Origin: Pseudomonas eutrophicaquae | Lineage (GTDB): Bacteria > Pseudomonadota > Gammaproteobacteria > Pseudomonadales > Pseudomonadaceae | Length of the DNA: 64,000 bases | Assembly: GCF_023544715.1 (NCBI RefSeq) | Contig: NZ_JAMJEZ010000004.1 | Span: 1 to 64,000 of the forward strand | Direction: 5' to 3' | Shown: one piece after another, positions 11,849-20,782 of the stretch | How the letters are laid out: each line of letters begins with the position of its first letter | Numbering within the stretch: position 1 is the first letter of the stretch | Program-made: the position numbers and the translations under genes | Notes under the pieces: model-generated | Database searches by the model: none | Told to the model about the DNA's origin: nothing | Seen by the model: only the letters and a program-made list of their open reading frames with translations

Positions 11849-12859
11849 TCATGCCAGGCGCTGCCCAAGGCGCTCGCCCAGACGCTGCGGCAGATTCTCG
11901 TCAATCTCCCACAGTGTGCGCCGGATGGCACTGCGCAGGCCTTCGACCCCCGCACTGCCGTGACTTTTTACCACGATGCCCCGAAGCCCCAGCAGACTGG
12001 CGCCATTGTAGCGCGCCGGGCGCAGCTCACCCTGCAACCGGCGCAGCAGCGGGAGCGCCAGCCAGCCGGCCAGCCGGCCGCGCAGCCCCTGGGAAAACTG
12101 CGCCTTCAGCCGCAGCGCGATCATCGCTGCCAGCCCTTCGCTGGCCTTGAGCACCACATTGCCGACAAAGCCGTCACAGACGACCACATCCGCCTCGCCA
12201 CGGTACAGACCGTCGCCCTCGACGAAGCCGACATAGTGAATATCTGGCATCTGGCGCAGCAGCTCAGCTGTTTCGCGTACCTGCTGATTACCCTTGATGG
12301 TCTCAAGACCCACATTGAGCAGTGCCACCCGCGGCCGCGTCAGGCCCTGCAGCTCGGCCAGCACGCTGCCCATCACGGCAAACTGGCTGAGCGCCTGGGG
12401 GGGGCAGTCGAGATTGGCGCCCAGATCCAGCAGCAGCGCATGCCCCTGCAGCGTGGGAATGGCCGTGACCATTGCCGGACGATCGATACCGGGCAGGGTC
12501 TTCAAGACATGACAGGAGAGCGCCATCAGGGCACCGGTATTACCGGCACTCAGGCAGGCATGCGCTTCGCCGCAGCGCACGCGCTCGAGCGCCTGGCGCA
12601 TGGAGGAATCCGGCAGACTGCGCAACATGCGCGAGGGGCGGTCGTCCATGGTGACGATCTCGCTGGCCGCGTGCAGGTGAAGTCTTTGCAGATCAGCGTG
12701 GGGGTGCTCAGCCAGAAGTGCAGCGAGCAGATCGTGCGGACCAACGAGAATCAGTCGCAGCAGGGGAAATTCTGTCAGGCTCTCAATACAGGCCTGAACA
12801 ATGCAGCGGGGACCGAAGTCCCCACCCATTGTATCGACAGCGATGACCGGGGCAGACAA
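11849..12859 (-). CDS. plsX: Phosphate acyltransferase PlsX
   Basis: PlsX makes acyl-phosphate from acyl-ACP for the PlsY route to phosphatidic acid. The 336-residue protein opens [18 protein letters not shown] and carries [23 protein letters not shown] and [11 protein letters not shown], the usual family motifs. The start is an unusual TTG at 12859, only 3 nt after the rpmF stop, and no ATG gives a sensible N-terminus. Tight spacing suggests coupling to rpmF, which links phospholipid synthesis to ribosome production, as in many bacteria. Confidence 0.95.
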   Translation of the reverse strand: MSAPVIAVDTMGGDFGPRCIVQACIESLTEFPLLRLILVGPHDLLAALLAEHPHADLQRLHLHAASEIVTMDDRPSRMLRSLPDSSMRQALERVRCGEAHACLSAGNTGALMALSCHVLKTLPGIDRPAMVTAIPTLQGHALLLDLGANLDCPPQALSQFAVMGSVLAELQGLTRPRVALLNVGLETIKGNQQVRETAELLRQMPDIHYVGFVEGDGLYRGEADVVVCDGFVGNVVLKASEGLAAMIALRLKAQFSQGLRGRLAGWLALPLLRRLQGELRPARYNGASLLGLRGIVVKSHGSAGVEGLRSAIRRTLWEIDENLPQRLGERLGQRLA

Positions 12860-12862
12860 GGA

Positions 12863-13045
12863 TTACTCGTCAGCGCCCTTGTCGATCACCTTGCGGCCAC
12901 GGTAGAAGCCGTCCGGGCTCACGTGGTGGCGCAGGTGGACTTCGCCGGTGCTCTTTTCGACGGACAGCGCGTTGGCAGTGAGCGCGTCATGGGAACGGCG
13001 CATGTCGCGGGCGGAACGAGACTTTTTGTTCTGCTGAACAGCCAT
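12863..13045 (-). CDS. rpmF: Ribosomal protein L32
   Basis: A 60-residue basic protein starting [20 protein letters not shown] and ending [12 protein letters not shown], close to Pseudomonas L32. It lacks the four zinc cysteines found in some L32 types, so it is the zinc-independent form. It lies 12 nt after yceD and 3 nt before plsX, the conserved yceD-rpmF-plsX arrangement. Confidence 0.98.
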   Translation of the reverse strand: MAVQQNKKSRSARDMRRSHDALTANALSVEKSTGEVHLRHHVSPDGFYRGRKVIDKGADE

Positions 13046-13057
13046 GGTGATTAACTC

Positions 13058-13588
13058 CTAAACGTTCGGGTCACGTTTCAACTGCGCCAGTACGCCGAAG
13101 GGGTTGGACCGCGGAACCTCTTCGACGCTCGGTTCTGGTGCTGCCGCATAGCCCGAAGGATGCTGGCATTGGTCTGGGTCATGGGCCGGCACGATGGGCA
13201 GCGCCAGAAGCAGTTCATCTTCGACCAGTTCGATCAGGTCGAGAGGATCCTCTCCAAGCTCCAGTGCATCGTAGCCTTTGGGCAGGTTGTCAGTACTGCG
13301 ACCCTCGCGGAGCACGGCATAAACAAATTCGCTGTGTACCGGCAGGAGCGCAGGCTCCAGACAACGCTGACAGACCATCTGCACCTCCACGTCGAGGTTG
13401 CCGCGCATGACGATCAGCCCCTGCTCGTCACGCCCGAACTCTAGGTGAGCCCGAACGCTGCCGGCATCGCTGACCAACTGCTCGCAGAGCCTCGAGAACT
13501 GCGCAAGCGGCCACTCACCCTCAAGGGTAGTGGCGCGATCGGCAAGTTTTCGCGGATCGATGTGCGGTGGAATCGGCCCTTTCAACAT
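13058..13588 (-). CDS. yceD: YceD family (DUF177) protein, likely 23S rRNA accumulation factor
   Basis: This 176-residue protein starts MLKGPIPPHIDPRKLADRAT and has the DUF177 CxxC motif in VCQRCLEPAL plus an acidic LELGEDPLDLIELVEDELLLALPI segment. E. coli YceD is linked to 23S rRNA accumulation, which fits its constant pairing with rpmF. It begins the operon. A very good promoter ends about 9 nt before the ATG, so the mRNA may be nearly leaderless. Confidence 0.92.
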   Translation of the reverse strand: MLKGPIPPHIDPRKLADRATTLEGEWPLAQFSRLCEQLVSDAGSVRAHLEFGRDEQGLIVMRGNLDVEVQMVCQRCLEPALLPVHSEFVYAVLREGRSTDNLPKGYDALELGEDPLDLIELVEDELLLALPIVPAHDPDQCQHPSGYAAAPEPSVEEVPRSNPFGVLAQLKRDPNV

Positions 13589-13597
13589 AAGCGCGCC

Positions 13598-13626
13598 ATT
13601 CTAGGGACACCCCTATTAACTGTCAA
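13598..13626 (-). promoter_or_regulatory. Strong predicted promoter of the yceD-rpmF-plsX operon
   Basis: On the minus strand TTGACA (13626-13621), a 17-base spacer, and TAGAAT (13603-13598) match the sigma-70 consensus at 11 of 12 positions. The yceD ATG begins at 13588, only 9 bases after the -10 box, so transcription should start within a few nucleotides of the start codon. Confidence 0.8.
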
Positions 13627-13695
13627 AGAAATTTCCCGCCGTGCAGCGCACGGTCAGGCCCCTTAGAATTGCCGGCCCATCACGAGGAAACCGAC

Positions 13696-14277
13696 ATGCA
13701 ACCTCTGGTTCTGGCCTCCAGCTCGCCCTATCGGCGCCATCTGCTCGAGCGGCTGCGCCTGCCCTTTACCTGCGCCTCGCCAGACATCGACGAGACGCCA
13801 CTGGCCGGTGAATCAGTCGAGGCGCTGGTCTGTCGCCTGGCCGAGTCCAAGGCTCGCGCCCTCAGCACCCGCTACCCCAAGCACCTGATCATCGGCTCGG
13901 ATCAGGCCGCCAGCCTGCCCGGCGGACAGATCCTCGGCAAGCCGCATGACTTCACCAACGCCCAGGCCCAGCTACGCGCCGCCAGCGGCTCCAGCGTGAT
14001 CTTCCACACCGGCCTGTGCCTGTTCGACAGCGCCAGCGGTCAGGCACGCGTGGCACGCGTGCCATTCACCGTGCATTTTCGCGCGCTCGACGAGGCGCAG
14101 ATCAGTCGTTATCTGCACGCCGAACAGCCCTATGACTGTGCCGGCAGCTTCAAGTCAGAGGGTCTCGGCGTCTGCCTGTTTCGCGCCACCGAAGGCGAGG
14201 ACGCCACCAGCCTGATCGGCCTGCCACTGATCCGCCTGGTGGACATGCTACTGGAGGCCGGTGCAAGCATTCCCTGA
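13696..14277 (+). CDS. maf: Maf-like nucleotide pyrophosphatase (YceF type)
   Basis: A 193-residue Maf/HAM1-superfamily protein that hydrolyses non-canonical nucleoside triphosphates. It begins MQPLVLASSSPYRRHLLERL, has the catalytic-loop Asp in LIIGSDQAASLPGG, and has YDCAGSFKSEGLG. The YceF subgroup prefers 7-methyl-GTP, and its usual position next to yceD-rpmF supports that assignment. ATG 13696 has CGAGGA at 13683-13688. The gene diverges from yceD. Its stop lies 3 nt from the stop of the convergent sppA gene. Confidence 0.9.
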   Translation: MQPLVLASSSPYRRHLLERLRLPFTCASPDIDETPLAGESVEALVCRLAESKARALSTRYPKHLIIGSDQAASLPGGQILGKPHDFTNAQAQLRAASGSSVIFHTGLCLFDSASGQARVARVPFTVHFRALDEAQISRYLHAEQPYDCAGSFKSEGLGVCLFRATEGEDATSLIGLPLIRLVDMLLEAGASIP

Positions 14278-14280
14278 GAT

Positions 14281-15273
14281 TCAGCGCAGCGTCGGCCCCT
14301 GCAGCCCCATCCACAGCATCAGCTGCTGGCTGACGCCTGCGCCAATCTTCTTGGCGAAACGATCGATTGGCGACTCCTTCTGGGTGAAATCGACGATCTT
14401 TGCCTCGCCGATCACCTCACGCGCCACATGACTGGCGCTGCCCAGACCATCGATCAAACCCAGCGCCAGCGCCTGCTCACCCGACCAGACCAGCCCGGAA
14501 AACAGCTCTGGATTATCGGTATCCTTCAGGCGCTCGCCGCGCCCTTCCTTGACGCTGGCAATGAACTGGCGATGGGTCGTTTCCAGCACCTCACCCCAGA
14601 AGCGCGTCTGGGCATCCTGCTGGGGCAGGAAGGGATCCAGAAAGCCCTTGTGCTCACCCGCGGTATAGACACGTCGCTCAATCCCCAGCCGCTGTATGGC
14701 CTCCACAAAACCGAACCCCGAGGCGGTCACCCCAATCGACCCGACCAGGCTCGCCTTGTCGGCGTAGATCGCATCGGCAGCGCTGGCAATGTAATACGCC
14801 CCCGAAGCGCCCAGATCACTGATCACGGCATACACCTTGGTCTGTGGATGTCGCGCCTGCAGGCGACGAATTTCGTCATACACATACCCCGATTGCACGG
14901 GACTGCCACCCGGACTATTGATGCGCAGCAGCACGGCGCGGGTATTGTCGTCGGCAAATGCCGCTCGCAGACTGCCGATCAGATTATCCGCACTGGCGCG
15001 CTCCTCATCGGCAATCACCCCACGCACATCAATCAGCGCCGTGTGGGGACCGTGACTGGCCGTCTCGGCCAGCCCCGTCCAGGGCGAGAACGAGAACAGC
15101 ACGGCCAGCAGGTAGGCAAAGCCCAGCAGCTTGAAGAAGATCCCCCAGCGGCGCTTGCGACGCTGCTCGATGACGCCCGCCAGCAGCGCCTGCTCCATCA
15201 GCTGCCAGCTACGCACCTCATGACCACCTGTACGCTCTAGCGCCTCGACCGGTGCCTTCCACTCATCCTGCAT
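14281..15273 (-). CDS. sppA: Signal peptide peptidase SppA, short single-domain form (S49 family)
   Basis: A 330-residue membrane-anchored serine protease that degrades cleaved signal peptides in the periplasm. A charged cytoplasmic N-terminus (RKRR) precedes one membrane helix at about 44-62. The Ser157/Lys209 dyad is visible in DLGASGAYYIAS and AGEHKGFLDPF. RINSPGGSPVQSG completes the oxyanion region. At this length it is the one-domain type, not the 618-residue E. coli type. The start is ATG at 15273, 21 nt after the upstream HAD gene. Confidence 0.93.
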   Translation of the reverse strand: MQDEWKAPVEALERTGGHEVRSWQLMEQALLAGVIEQRRKRRWGIFFKLLGFAYLLAVLFSFSPWTGLAETASHGPHTALIDVRGVIADEERASADNLIGSLRAAFADDNTRAVLLRINSPGGSPVQSGYVYDEIRRLQARHPQTKVYAVISDLGASGAYYIASAADAIYADKASLVGSIGVTASGFGFVEAIQRLGIERRVYTAGEHKGFLDPFLPQQDAQTRFWGEVLETTHRQFIASVKEGRGERLKDTDNPELFSGLVWSGEQALALGLIDGLGSASHVAREVIGEAKIVDFTQKESPIDRFAKKIGAGVSQQLMLWMGLQGPTLR

Positions 15274-15294
15274 GTCTGTTCACCCCCGCATTCG

Positions 15295-15960
15295 CTATAC
15301 CGCGCGCCGGGCATCCAGCCAGCGGCGTAACTCACTGAAATGTTCGATCGCCAGCACCGGCGCACAGCGCTCCAGCACCGACAGGGGCTGCGCCCCATAC
15401 CCCACCGCCACGGATGACATGCCGGCCCGTTGCGCCATCTGCAGATCAAAGGGGGAATCGCCCACCATCAATGCCTGCCCAGCACGCAGGCCGCAATGCG
15501 CGAGAATCTCCTCCAGCATGCGCGGGTCCGGCTTACTGGCTGTCTCATCGGCACAGCGGGTGACATCAAAAAACTGCTGCCAGCCACGCCCGGCCAGCAC
15601 CCGATCCAGCCCACGCCGACTCTTGCCGGTGGCGACCGCCAGACGATAGCCCTGCGCCCGAAAGGCCTGCAGATCCTCCTCAACCCCCTCGAATAGCGGC
15701 GAGGGCTCGCGCTCCAGCTGCAGATAATGCTCGCTGTAGACGGTGCGAAAGCGCTCCAGCAGCTGAGGATCCTCGACATCAGGGTAAAGACTGGCAATTG
15801 CCTCAGGCAGCCCAAGACCGATGATGCCGCGAATACGCGCCTCATCACGCTGCACCAGAGCGCACTGCTCTGCGGCGCGGCGCACCGACTCGACAATACG
15901 TGCGATTGAATCGACCAGCGTGCCGTCCCAGTCAAACACCAGCAGCGCGTAATCAGGCAT
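15295..15960 (-). CDS. HAD family hydrolase, phosphoglycolate phosphatase-like
   Basis: A 221-residue HAD subfamily IA phosphatase. Motif I is [11 protein letters not shown] (Asp nucleophile and Asp+2), motif II is AVATGKS, motif III is the Lys in ASKPDPRM, and motif IV is [12 protein letters not shown]. The substrate cannot be read from the sequence; Gph-like or pyrophosphatase activity is possible. The ATG at 15960 overlaps the rluC stop by 8 nt (ATGCCTGA), so it is probably coupled to rluC. The frame runs further upstream inside rluC and is not coding there. Confidence 0.88.
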   Translation of the reverse strand: MPDYALLVFDWDGTLVDSIARIVESVRRAAEQCALVQRDEARIRGIIGLGLPEAIASLYPDVEDPQLLERFRTVYSEHYLQLEREPSPLFEGVEEDLQAFRAQGYRLAVATGKSRRGLDRVLAGRGWQQFFDVTRCADETASKPDPRMLEEILAHCGLRAGQALMVGDSPFDLQMAQRAGMSSVAVGYGAQPLSVLERCAPVLAIEHFSELRRWLDARRAV

Positions 15961-16921
15961 CCAGGCGCTCCAGCGTACCCGCCCACTGCGCATCGACCGG
16001 CGCTTCGAGCGCCAGCTCCCCGCCTTCCGGCAAGCGAATGCGCAGGCGGTGGGCATGCAGGAACAGGCGCTTGCCGCCCAGCTCGCGAATCTCGCGGGTA
16101 AAGTCGTCATCGCCGTACTTGCTGTCGCCGGCAATCGGGTGCCCGGCGTGCTTGGCATGCACGCGGATCTGATGGGTCCGCCCGGTGATCGGACTGGCCT
16201 CGACCAGGGTGGCGAATTCGCCAAAGCGGCGCACCACCCGGAACTCGGTCAGCGCATCCTTGCCTTCAGCATCGACTTCGACCATCCGCTCGCCCGAGCG
16301 CAGGGTGTTCTTCAATAGCGGCGCATTGACCTGTTTTTTCGAGGTCGGCCAGCTGCCACGCACCAGCGCCAGGTAGCGTTTGTCCACGCCATCACCGCGC
16401 AGCGCCTCATGCAGGTGGCGCAGCATGCTGCGTTTTTTGGCAATCATCAAAAGACCCGAGGTATCGCGATCCAGGCGGTGCACCAGCTCGATGTCCTTCG
16501 CCTCGGGGCGCAGCTGACGAAACGCCTCGATCACCCCGTAGCTGAGGCCACTGCCGCCATGCACGGCAATGCCAGCCGGCTTGTTGAGCACGATCAGCGC
16601 CTTGTCTTCATACACGATGGCCTCTTCCAGGCGCTGCAGCAGCCCCTGGGCCAGTGGTTCAGGCTCATCGCGCTCGGCCACGCGCAGTGGCGGCACACGC
16701 ACCACGTCGCCAGCCTGCAGCTTGTAGTCCGGCTTGATGCGCCCCTTGTTCACCCGCACCTCACCCTTGCGCAGGATGCGGTAGATGAGGGTCTTGGGGA
16801 CGCCCTTGAGCTGGGTGCGCAGGAAATTGTCAATGCGTTGTCCGGCCAGTTCCGGCTGCACTTCAAGCAGCTGGACGCCGGTGGAGATCTGGGTGGGAGT
16901 TGTCATGGGCGGATCATACAA
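15953..16921 (-). CDS. rluC: 23S rRNA pseudouridine synthase RluC
   Basis: RluC makes pseudouridine at 23S rRNA positions 955, 2504 and 2580 (E. coli numbering). The 322-residue product has an N-terminal S4 RNA-binding domain ([20 protein letters not shown]), then the RluA-family core with the catalytic Asp in [12 protein letters not shown] (D151) and [14 protein letters not shown]. Two starts compete. ATG 16921 has AGGGA at good spacing. ATG 16906 (MTTPTQIST) fits homologue length better but has no clear ribosome binding site. The gene is divergent from rne, an arrangement conserved in gammaproteobacteria. Confidence 0.94.
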   Translation of the reverse strand: MYDPPMTTPTQISTGVQLLEVQPELAGQRIDNFLRTQLKGVPKTLIYRILRKGEVRVNKGRIKPDYKLQAGDVVRVPPLRVAERDEPEPLAQGLLQRLEEAIVYEDKALIVLNKPAGIAVHGGSGLSYGVIEAFRQLRPEAKDIELVHRLDRDTSGLLMIAKKRSMLRHLHEALRGDGVDKRYLALVRGSWPTSKKQVNAPLLKNTLRSGERMVEVDAEGKDALTEFRVVRRFGEFATLVEASPITGRTHQIRVHAKHAGHPIAGDSKYGDDDFTREIRELGGKRLFLHAHRLRIRLPEGGELALEAPVDAQWAGTLERLDA

Positions 16922-16932
16922 TTTTCCCTGAA

Positions 16933-16961
16933 TTGAAGCAGCTAGTGATTGCTGCTATATT
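16933..16961 (+). promoter_or_regulatory. Predicted rne promoter
   Basis: TTGAAG (16933-16938), a 17-base spacer and TATATT (16956-16961) form a good sigma-70 promoter pointing at rne. Transcription would start near 16968, which leaves a leader of about 480 nt. It lies just outside the rluC start codon. Confidence 0.7.
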
Positions 16962-16967
16962 CCGGCC

Positions 16968-17450
16968 GCCGTCAAAAGCGGCTTTCCGTGCCTTGGCAGG
17001 TCCTTGCACCCGCCGCCGGACACACATTCACGGACGCTAGGCCGTCCGACGGGTCATCCCAGCGCATTGTGCCGATGATTCGGAAACTTCAGCCTTGAGA
17101 CACATGGCGTACAGCGCACCGCGCTGTACTCGATTGAAAACCCGCTGCGGATTCTGCTGCGGCACCCGATTCTCAGGGAACCTGTGCAGGGTGGAGATGT
17201 ACAAACACCCGCTGCGTAGCACTCGCCTTTACCCGACGCCCCGATCGTCCGCAGCATTGTTTGATTCCTCCTCCTGAACGAGTGCTTCTGTCACCACAGT
17301 TCGCAGGAGACGCCAGTCGCGCCCGGGCCAGAGCCTGCCGCGCTTGACAGGGGAGCCACCCTCAGGGGGCACCCGGCGCACCTGACACCGACCACGAGAG
17401 TCGTGTGTGCCAAGTGCCGTTTCCGGCAGCCCGGAAACCACGGGTACTAC
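16968..17450 (+). promoter_or_regulatory. Long structured 5' leader of rne (candidate autoregulatory element)
   Basis: The 529-base gap between rluC and rne holds no convincing gene. From the predicted start near 16968 it gives a leader of about 480 nt with several possible stems, for example CACGA/TCGTG near 17392-17404 and GTTTCCGG/CCGGAAAC at 17419-17438. RNase E controls its own mRNA through the rne 5' leader in enterobacteria, and a distinct Pseudomonas leader motif (rne-II) has been described. I infer that this leader plays the same part. I could not fold it or search it with a covariance model. Confidence 0.6.
17419..17438 (+). other. Hairpin just upstream of the rne start codon
   Basis: GTTTCCGG (17419-17426), loop CAGC, and CCGGAAAC (17431-17438) form a perfect 8-bp stem that ends 12 nt before the rne ATG. 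The remaining spacer (CACGGGTACTAC) has only a weak ribosome binding site, so the hairpin could affect ribosome access or act as an RNase E target. Confidence 0.6.
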
Positions 17451-20400
17451 ATGAAAAGAATGCTGATCAACGCGACTCAGCCCGAAGAGTTGCGTGTTGC
17501 ACTGGTCGATGGCCAACGCCTGTTCGACCTTGATATCGAATCTGGCGCCCGCCAGCAGAAGAAGGCCAACATCTACAAAGGCCGCATCACCCGCGTCGAA
17601 CCCAGCCTGGAAGCGGCCTTTGTCGACTTCGGCGCCGAACGTCATGGCTTCCTGCCGCTCAAGGAAATCTCCCGCGAATACTTCTCCAAGACCCCGGAAG
17701 GGCGCGTCAACATCAAGGACGTGCTGCGCGAGGGTCAGGAAGTCATCGTCCAGGTCGAGAAGGAAGAGCGTGGCAACAAGGGCGCCGCACTGACCACCTT
17801 CATCAGCCTGGCCGGTCGCTACCTGGTGCTGATGCCCAACAACCCGCGGGCCGGTGGCATCTCGCGGCGTATCGAGGGTGAGGAGCGCAACGAGCTGCGC
17901 GAAGCCCTCAATGGCCTGGATGTCCCGGGCGACATGGGCCTGATCGTGCGTACCGCAGGCCTTGGCCGCTCCAGCGAAGAATTGCAGTGGGACCTCGACT
18001 ACCTGCTGCAGCTGTGGACCGCGATCAAGGAAGCCTCCGAAGGCCGCCATGCGCCGTTCCTGATCTATCAGGAATCCAACGTCATCATCCGCGCGATCCG
18101 CGACTACCTGCGCCAGGACATTGGCGAGGTGCTGATCGACAGCGTCGAGGCCCAGGAAGAAGCCCTGAGCTTCATCCAGCAGGTCATGCCGCAGTACGCC
18201 AGCAAGATCAAGCTGTATCAGGACAGCGTGCCGCTGTTCAACCGCTTCCAGATCGAGAGCCAGATCGAAACCGCCTTCCAGCGCGAAGTGCGCCTGCCCT
18301 CCGGCGGCTCGATCGTCATCGATCCGACCGAAGCACTGGTCTCCATCGACATCAACTCGGCGCGCGCCACCAAGGGCGGCGACATCGAGGAAACTGCGCT
18401 GCAGACCAACCTGGAAGCGGCCGAGGAAATCGCCCGCCAGCTGCGCCTGCGTGACATCGGCGGCCTGATCGTCATCGACTTCATCGACATGACCCCGGCG
18501 AAGAACCAGCGCGCCGTGGAAGACCGCATGCGCGAGTGCCTGGAAGCCGACCGCGCCCGCGTACAGGTCGGGCGCATCTCGCGCTTTGGTCTCCTGGAAA
18601 TGTCCCGCCAGCGCCTGCGTCCCTCGCTCGGCGAAACCAGTGGCGTGGTCTGCCCGCGCTGCAACGGCCAGGGCATCATCCGCGATGTGGAATCCCTGTC
18701 GCTGGCGATCCTGCGCCTGATCGAGGAAGAAGCCCTCAAGGACCGCACCGCCGAAGTGCGTGCCCAGGTACCGATCCCGGTGGCTGCCTTCCTGCTCAAC
18801 GAGAAGCGCAACAGCATCACCAAGATCGAGCTGCGTACCCGGGCGCGGATCATGATCCTGCCCAACGACCACCTGGAAACCCCGCACTTTGAAGTCCAGC
18901 GCCTGCGCGACGACAGCCCCGAAGTGCTCGCCGGCCAGTCCAGCTACGAGATGACCCCCGCCGAGGTCGAGGATGTCGCGCCGCCGGCCGCCACCCGCAC
19001 CCTGGTCCGCCAGGAAGCCGCGGTCAAGACCGTGGCCCCGGAACGCCCGGTTCCGCAGACCGTGGCCGAGCCGCAGCCCGTGGCACCGGCTGCAGCACCG
19101 GTGACTGCCCCGGCTCAGGAGCCCAGCCTGTTCAAAGGGCTGATCCGTTCGCTGATCAGCCTGTTCGCCGGCAAGGACGAACCCGCCCCGCAAGCCCCGG
19201 TCAGCAGCCCGAGCGAGACCGAGCGCGCACCGCGCAGCGAGGAGCGTCGCAGCGGTCGCCAGCAGAATCGTCGCCGTGACACTGAGCGTGGCGAGCGCAC
19301 AGAGCGCAGTGACCGCCCGGAGCGGGGTGAGCGTGCCGAGCGCAAACCGCGCGAGGAGCGTAAACCGCGTGAAGAACGCAAGCCCCGTGAGGAGCGTGCC
19401 CCGCGCGAAGAGCGCCCAGCCCGTGAAGAACGCGCACCGCGCGAGGAGCGCCCGGCCCGTGAAGAGCGCGCACCGCGCGAGGAGCGCCCGGCCCGTGAAG
19501 AGCGCGCACCGCGCGAAGAGCGCCTGCCCCGCGAGCCGCAGGAAAGCGATGCCCTGATCGAGACCGGCAGCGAGCCTGTCGCGACCCGCGAGACTCCTGC
19601 CGAGCAGGAAGGCCGCCGTGAAGAGCGCAGCCGTCGCCCCCGCAACGAGCGTCCGCGCCGCAGTGAGGCCGCAGAAGCTGCTGAGAGCGAGTTGCCGGAC
19701 AGCGAGATCGAGCAGGATGAGCTGCAGGACGAGGATGGCGAGCGTCCACGTCGCCGCCCGCGCGGCCAGCGTCGTCGTAGCAACCGCCGTGAGCGTCAGC
19801 GTGAGGCCGGTATCGAGCCCTACACCGCTGAAGAGGGTGCCCTGCCGGTTGCTGGCGTTACCGTCGCTGGCGCGGCCAGCGTAGCGGTGAGCGTTGCCGA
19901 GCACGCCACTGGCGAGCTGCCCGTGGCGCAGAATGCAACCGATAGCGCTACCGAGGCCGTGGTCGCGGCCAGCAGCGCCACCGAGGCACCGGCTGTTGAT
20001 ACGCCGGACGCCGAGGTGATTGTTGCCGCTGCCAGCGATACCGCCGAAACCCCGAGCACCACCGACGCTACCGAGGATGCCGCCAGCAGCACCGGCAGCC
20101 GCGCGCCCAACGATCCACGCGAGCGCCGTCGCCGCCGCGAAGCTGAGCGCAAGGCCCGTGAAGCCGCTGCCGCGCAGCCGGCCGAAGCCCCGGTAGTTGC
20201 CAGCGCACCCGCCGAGGCCCTGCCCGTCGCCGCAGACGCTGCAGACGCCGCGCTCAGCAGCACCGCCGCGGATGTGCCTCAGGACGCCGCCGATAGCGTG
20301 GCGCAAGCCGCGGCCAGCGTTACCGAGGCTGCCGAGGTAGCACCGGCCAGCACTGAACCGAGCACCGCCGTCGAAGCGCCTGCTGAGGCGGTTGAGGTTG

Positions 20401-20654
20401 CGCCGGTCGTCGCCGAGACGCCCGCGGCTGTCGAACCGCAGGCCGAAGCGGCTGAAGTCGCGCCGGTGGCTGAGCCCGAGCCCGAGGCAGCCGTGACGGC
20501 AGCCGAGCCGACAGAAGCTGCTGACGAGGCGAAAATCGCCACAGCCAGCATCGAGTCGAGTGAGCAAGCTACAGCCCCTGCCGATCAGGCAGAGGCTGCG
20601 CCGGCCAGCGCGACCGAGCCGGACGAGACGTCGACTCCGCGCCCGCAGGCCTGA
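17451..20654 (+). CDS. rne: Ribonuclease E
   Basis: RNase E is the main endoribonuclease of mRNA decay and rRNA/tRNA processing and the scaffold of the degradosome at the inner membrane. The 1067-residue protein starts [20 protein letters not shown]. It has an S1 domain (about 37-120), a DNase I-like catalytic site with Asp300 and Asp343 ([15 protein letters not shown]), and the Zn-link CPRC at 401-404. After about 520 the chain is disordered. An amphipathic [16 protein letters not shown] at about 559-574 probably binds the membrane. An Arg/Glu-rich hexapeptide repeat follows, then a long Ala/Pro/Glu-rich tail. Upstream frame extension to 17403 is not homologous. Confidence 0.97.
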   Translation: MKRMLINATQPEELRVALVDGQRLFDLDIESGARQQKKANIYKGRITRVEPSLEAAFVDFGAERHGFLPLKEISREYFSKTPEGRVNIKDVLREGQEVIVQVEKEERGNKGAALTTFISLAGRYLVLMPNNPRAGGISRRIEGEERNELREALNGLDVPGDMGLIVRTAGLGRSSEELQWDLDYLLQLWTAIKEASEGRHAPFLIYQESNVIIRAIRDYLRQDIGEVLIDSVEAQEEALSFIQQVMPQYASKIKLYQDSVPLFNRFQIESQIETAFQREVRLPSGGSIVIDPTEALVSIDINSARATKGGDIEETALQTNLEAAEEIARQLRLRDIGGLIVIDFIDMTPAKNQRAVEDRMRECLEADRARVQVGRISRFGLLEMSRQRLRPSLGETSGVVCPRCNGQGIIRDVESLSLAILRLIEEEALKDRTAEVRAQVPIPVAAFLLNEKRNSITKIELRTRARIMILPNDHLETPHFEVQRLRDDSPEVLAGQSSYEMTPAEVEDVAPPAATRTLVRQEAAVKTVAPERPVPQTVAEPQPVAPAAAPVTAPAQEPSLFKGLIRSLISLFAGKDEPAPQAPVSSPSETERAPRSEERRSGRQQNRRRDTERGERTERSDRPERGERAERKPREERKPREERKPREERAPREERPAREERAPREERPAREERAPREERPAREERAPREERLPREPQESDALIETGSEPVATRETPAEQEGRREERSRRPRNERPRRSEAAEAAESELPDSEIEQDELQDEDGERPRRRPRGQRRRSNRRERQREAGIEPYTAEEGALPVAGVTVAGAASVAVSVAEHATGELPVAQNATDSATEAVVAASSATEAPAVDTPDAEVIVAAASDTAETPSTTDATEDAASSTGSRAPNDPRERRRRREAERKAREAAAAQPAEAPVVASAPAEALPVAADAADAALSSTAADVPQDAADSVAQAAASVTEAAEVAPASTEPSTAVEAPAEAVEVAPVVAETPAAVEPQAEAAEVAPVAEPEPEAAVTAAEPTEAADEAKIATASIESSEQATAPADQAEAAPASATEPDETSTPRPQA
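19341..19535 (+). repeat. Tandem 18-bp repeat inside rne (PREER hexapeptides)
   Basis: About ten copies of an 18-bp unit encode hexapeptides of the type [12 protein letters not shown] and PAREER. They fall into a 36-bp higher-order period (APREER then PAREER) in the second half. The block lies in the disordered, arginine-rich part of RNase E, comparable in place to the RNA-binding AR regions. Near-identical DNA units could allow copy-number change without a frameshift. Confidence 0.9.
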
Positions 20655-20668
20655 GGCCCGCGCCATGT

Positions 20669-20705
20669 AAAAGGGGGATGCCCACACCGGGCATCCCCCT
20701 TTTTT
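20669..20705 (+). terminator. Intrinsic terminator of rne, possibly bidirectional
   Basis: AAAAGGGGGATGCCC (20669-20683), loop ACACC, and GGGCATCCCCC then six T residues (to 20705) form a near-ideal terminator 15 nt after the rne stop. The A run on the left arm gives T residues on the minus strand, so it can also stop murB transcripts arriving from the right. Confidence 0.93.
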
Positions 20706-20782
20706 GTCTGTAACGCATGGATAGCTACAGGCGCAGCATCCGCGCCTCGCTCAGGCTGGCCGGCAACCCGCGCGCCGCGACT

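Noticed and set aside
16922-17450. Short open frames in the rne leader considered as small proteins
   Set aside because: None has a convincing ribosome binding site or recognisable sequence, and the region is better explained as an untranslated leader.
19341-19535. Regular repeats considered as a CRISPR array
   Set aside because: The units are contiguous with no spacers, keep the reading frame, and encode hexapeptides inside rne.
17229-20687. A 1152-codon open frame on the minus strand opposite rne
   Set aside because: It mirrors the rne codons in a GC-rich repetitive gene; its translation is low-complexity Gly/Ala/Arg/Leu without domains, and it runs into the rne leader. RNase E is certain on the other strand.
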